This document shows positions 63,947 through 64,000 of a stretch of DNA of 64,000 nt, in pieces (the stretch's first letter is position 1; every line of letters starts with the position of its first letter). Source of the stretch: Lachnospiraceae bacterium (GTDB taxonomy: Bacteria > Bacillota > Clostridia > Lachnospirales > Lachnospiraceae); NCBI GenBank assembly GCA_016282745.1, contig JAEELL010000143.1:17657-81656 (forward strand), written 5' to 3'. The notes under the pieces were generated by a model that worked only from the letters and a program-made list of their open reading frames with translations, did no database searches and was not told where the DNA came from. The translations under genes and the position numbers were made by a program.

Positions 63947-64000
63947 ATGATGAGGAGAATTGACTTAAATATGAATGAACAAAAGAAGTATGAAGTAGTA
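63947..64000 (+). mobile_element. Start of an ISNCY/IS1202-type transposase gene, cut by the window edge
   Basis: The only plus-strand gene. Its 18 visible codons read MMRRIDLNMNEQKKYEVV, which from memory matches the N terminus of ISNCY-type transposases (RIDL..NEQ.KYE.I). GAGAGGAGG lies just before the ATG, TATAAT is at 63918-63923, and an inverted repeat ATCCTCTC/GAGAGGAGGAT spans the ribosome site. The left end of the element is probably near the repeated AATGTCC at 63878-63908, but it cannot be set. Confidence 0.6.

Noticed and set aside
1..64000. tRNA, rRNA or prophage region
   Set aside because: No cloverleaf or rRNA sequence was recognised, and no phage structural genes were seen; reading by eye could miss a diverged small RNA.

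Overview
The window looks like a chromosomal segment of an anaerobic, low-GC Gram-positive bacterium of the class Clostridia, most likely a gut Lachnospiraceae. The basis is AT-rich DNA, strong AGGAGG-type ribosome sites with some GTG and TTG starts, a clostridial V-type ATPase operon, a type III glutamine synthetase, DUF4358 and DUF6273 proteins, secreted beta-glucanases and an ECF sigma factor next to a bacterial serpin. Species cannot be fixed by reading alone. Almost every gene is on the minus strand, so the text runs from high to low coordinates in transcription order.

Layout from low to high coordinates. At 1-1809 is the 5' part of a secreted GH16 beta-glucanase that runs off the left edge. 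At 2003-5079 an exporter-type ABC protein is paired with a nucleotidyltransferase-fold protein. At 5508-9681 are nitrogen genes: type III glutamine synthetase followed by an ammonium channel fused to a PII regulator. Both have structured leaders that share a short motif. At 10163-12622 an ECF sigma factor, a membrane anti-sigma-like protein and a serpin form an operon. At 13014-17667 are a lipoprotein, a membrane-anchored transglutaminase-like protein, a guanine-deaminase-like enzyme, a flavodoxin remnant and a neurotransmitter:sodium symporter family transporter. At 17960-27085 is a complete nine-gene V-type ATPase operon whose c subunit carries all the sodium ligands known from Enterococcus hirae. 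At 27598-34888 are a GH3 lipoprotein, a large DUF6273 protein and a second, modular GH16. Together with the left-edge gene these form a beta-glucan-degrading set.

At 35188-40641 is the most interesting locus: seven tightly overlapping genes forming a His-Xaa-Ser (Hxs) radical-SAM peptide-modification system. It has a repeat substrate (HxsA), two radical SAM maturases (HxsB, HxsC) and HxsD. It also has a second small HxsD-like protein, an A24 prepilin-peptidase-like membrane protease and a MORN-repeat protein, which I do not recall as standard parts of this system.

At 40816-62104 is a Wzx/Wzy-type capsule or exopolysaccharide locus led by a perfect consensus promoter. It encodes a DegT aminotransferase, an initiating sugar transferase, several glycosyltransferases, a polymerase, a flippase, a pyruvyl transferase with an FrhB-like partner, and CapE- and CapG-like nucleotide-sugar enzymes. 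The segment between capE and capG, where capF would be expected, is scarred by gene fragments, a 33-bp coding-length tandem repeat and a terminator. At 62526-64000 are two related small proteins, a P-loop ATPase fragment and the first codons of a plus-strand transposase at the right edge.
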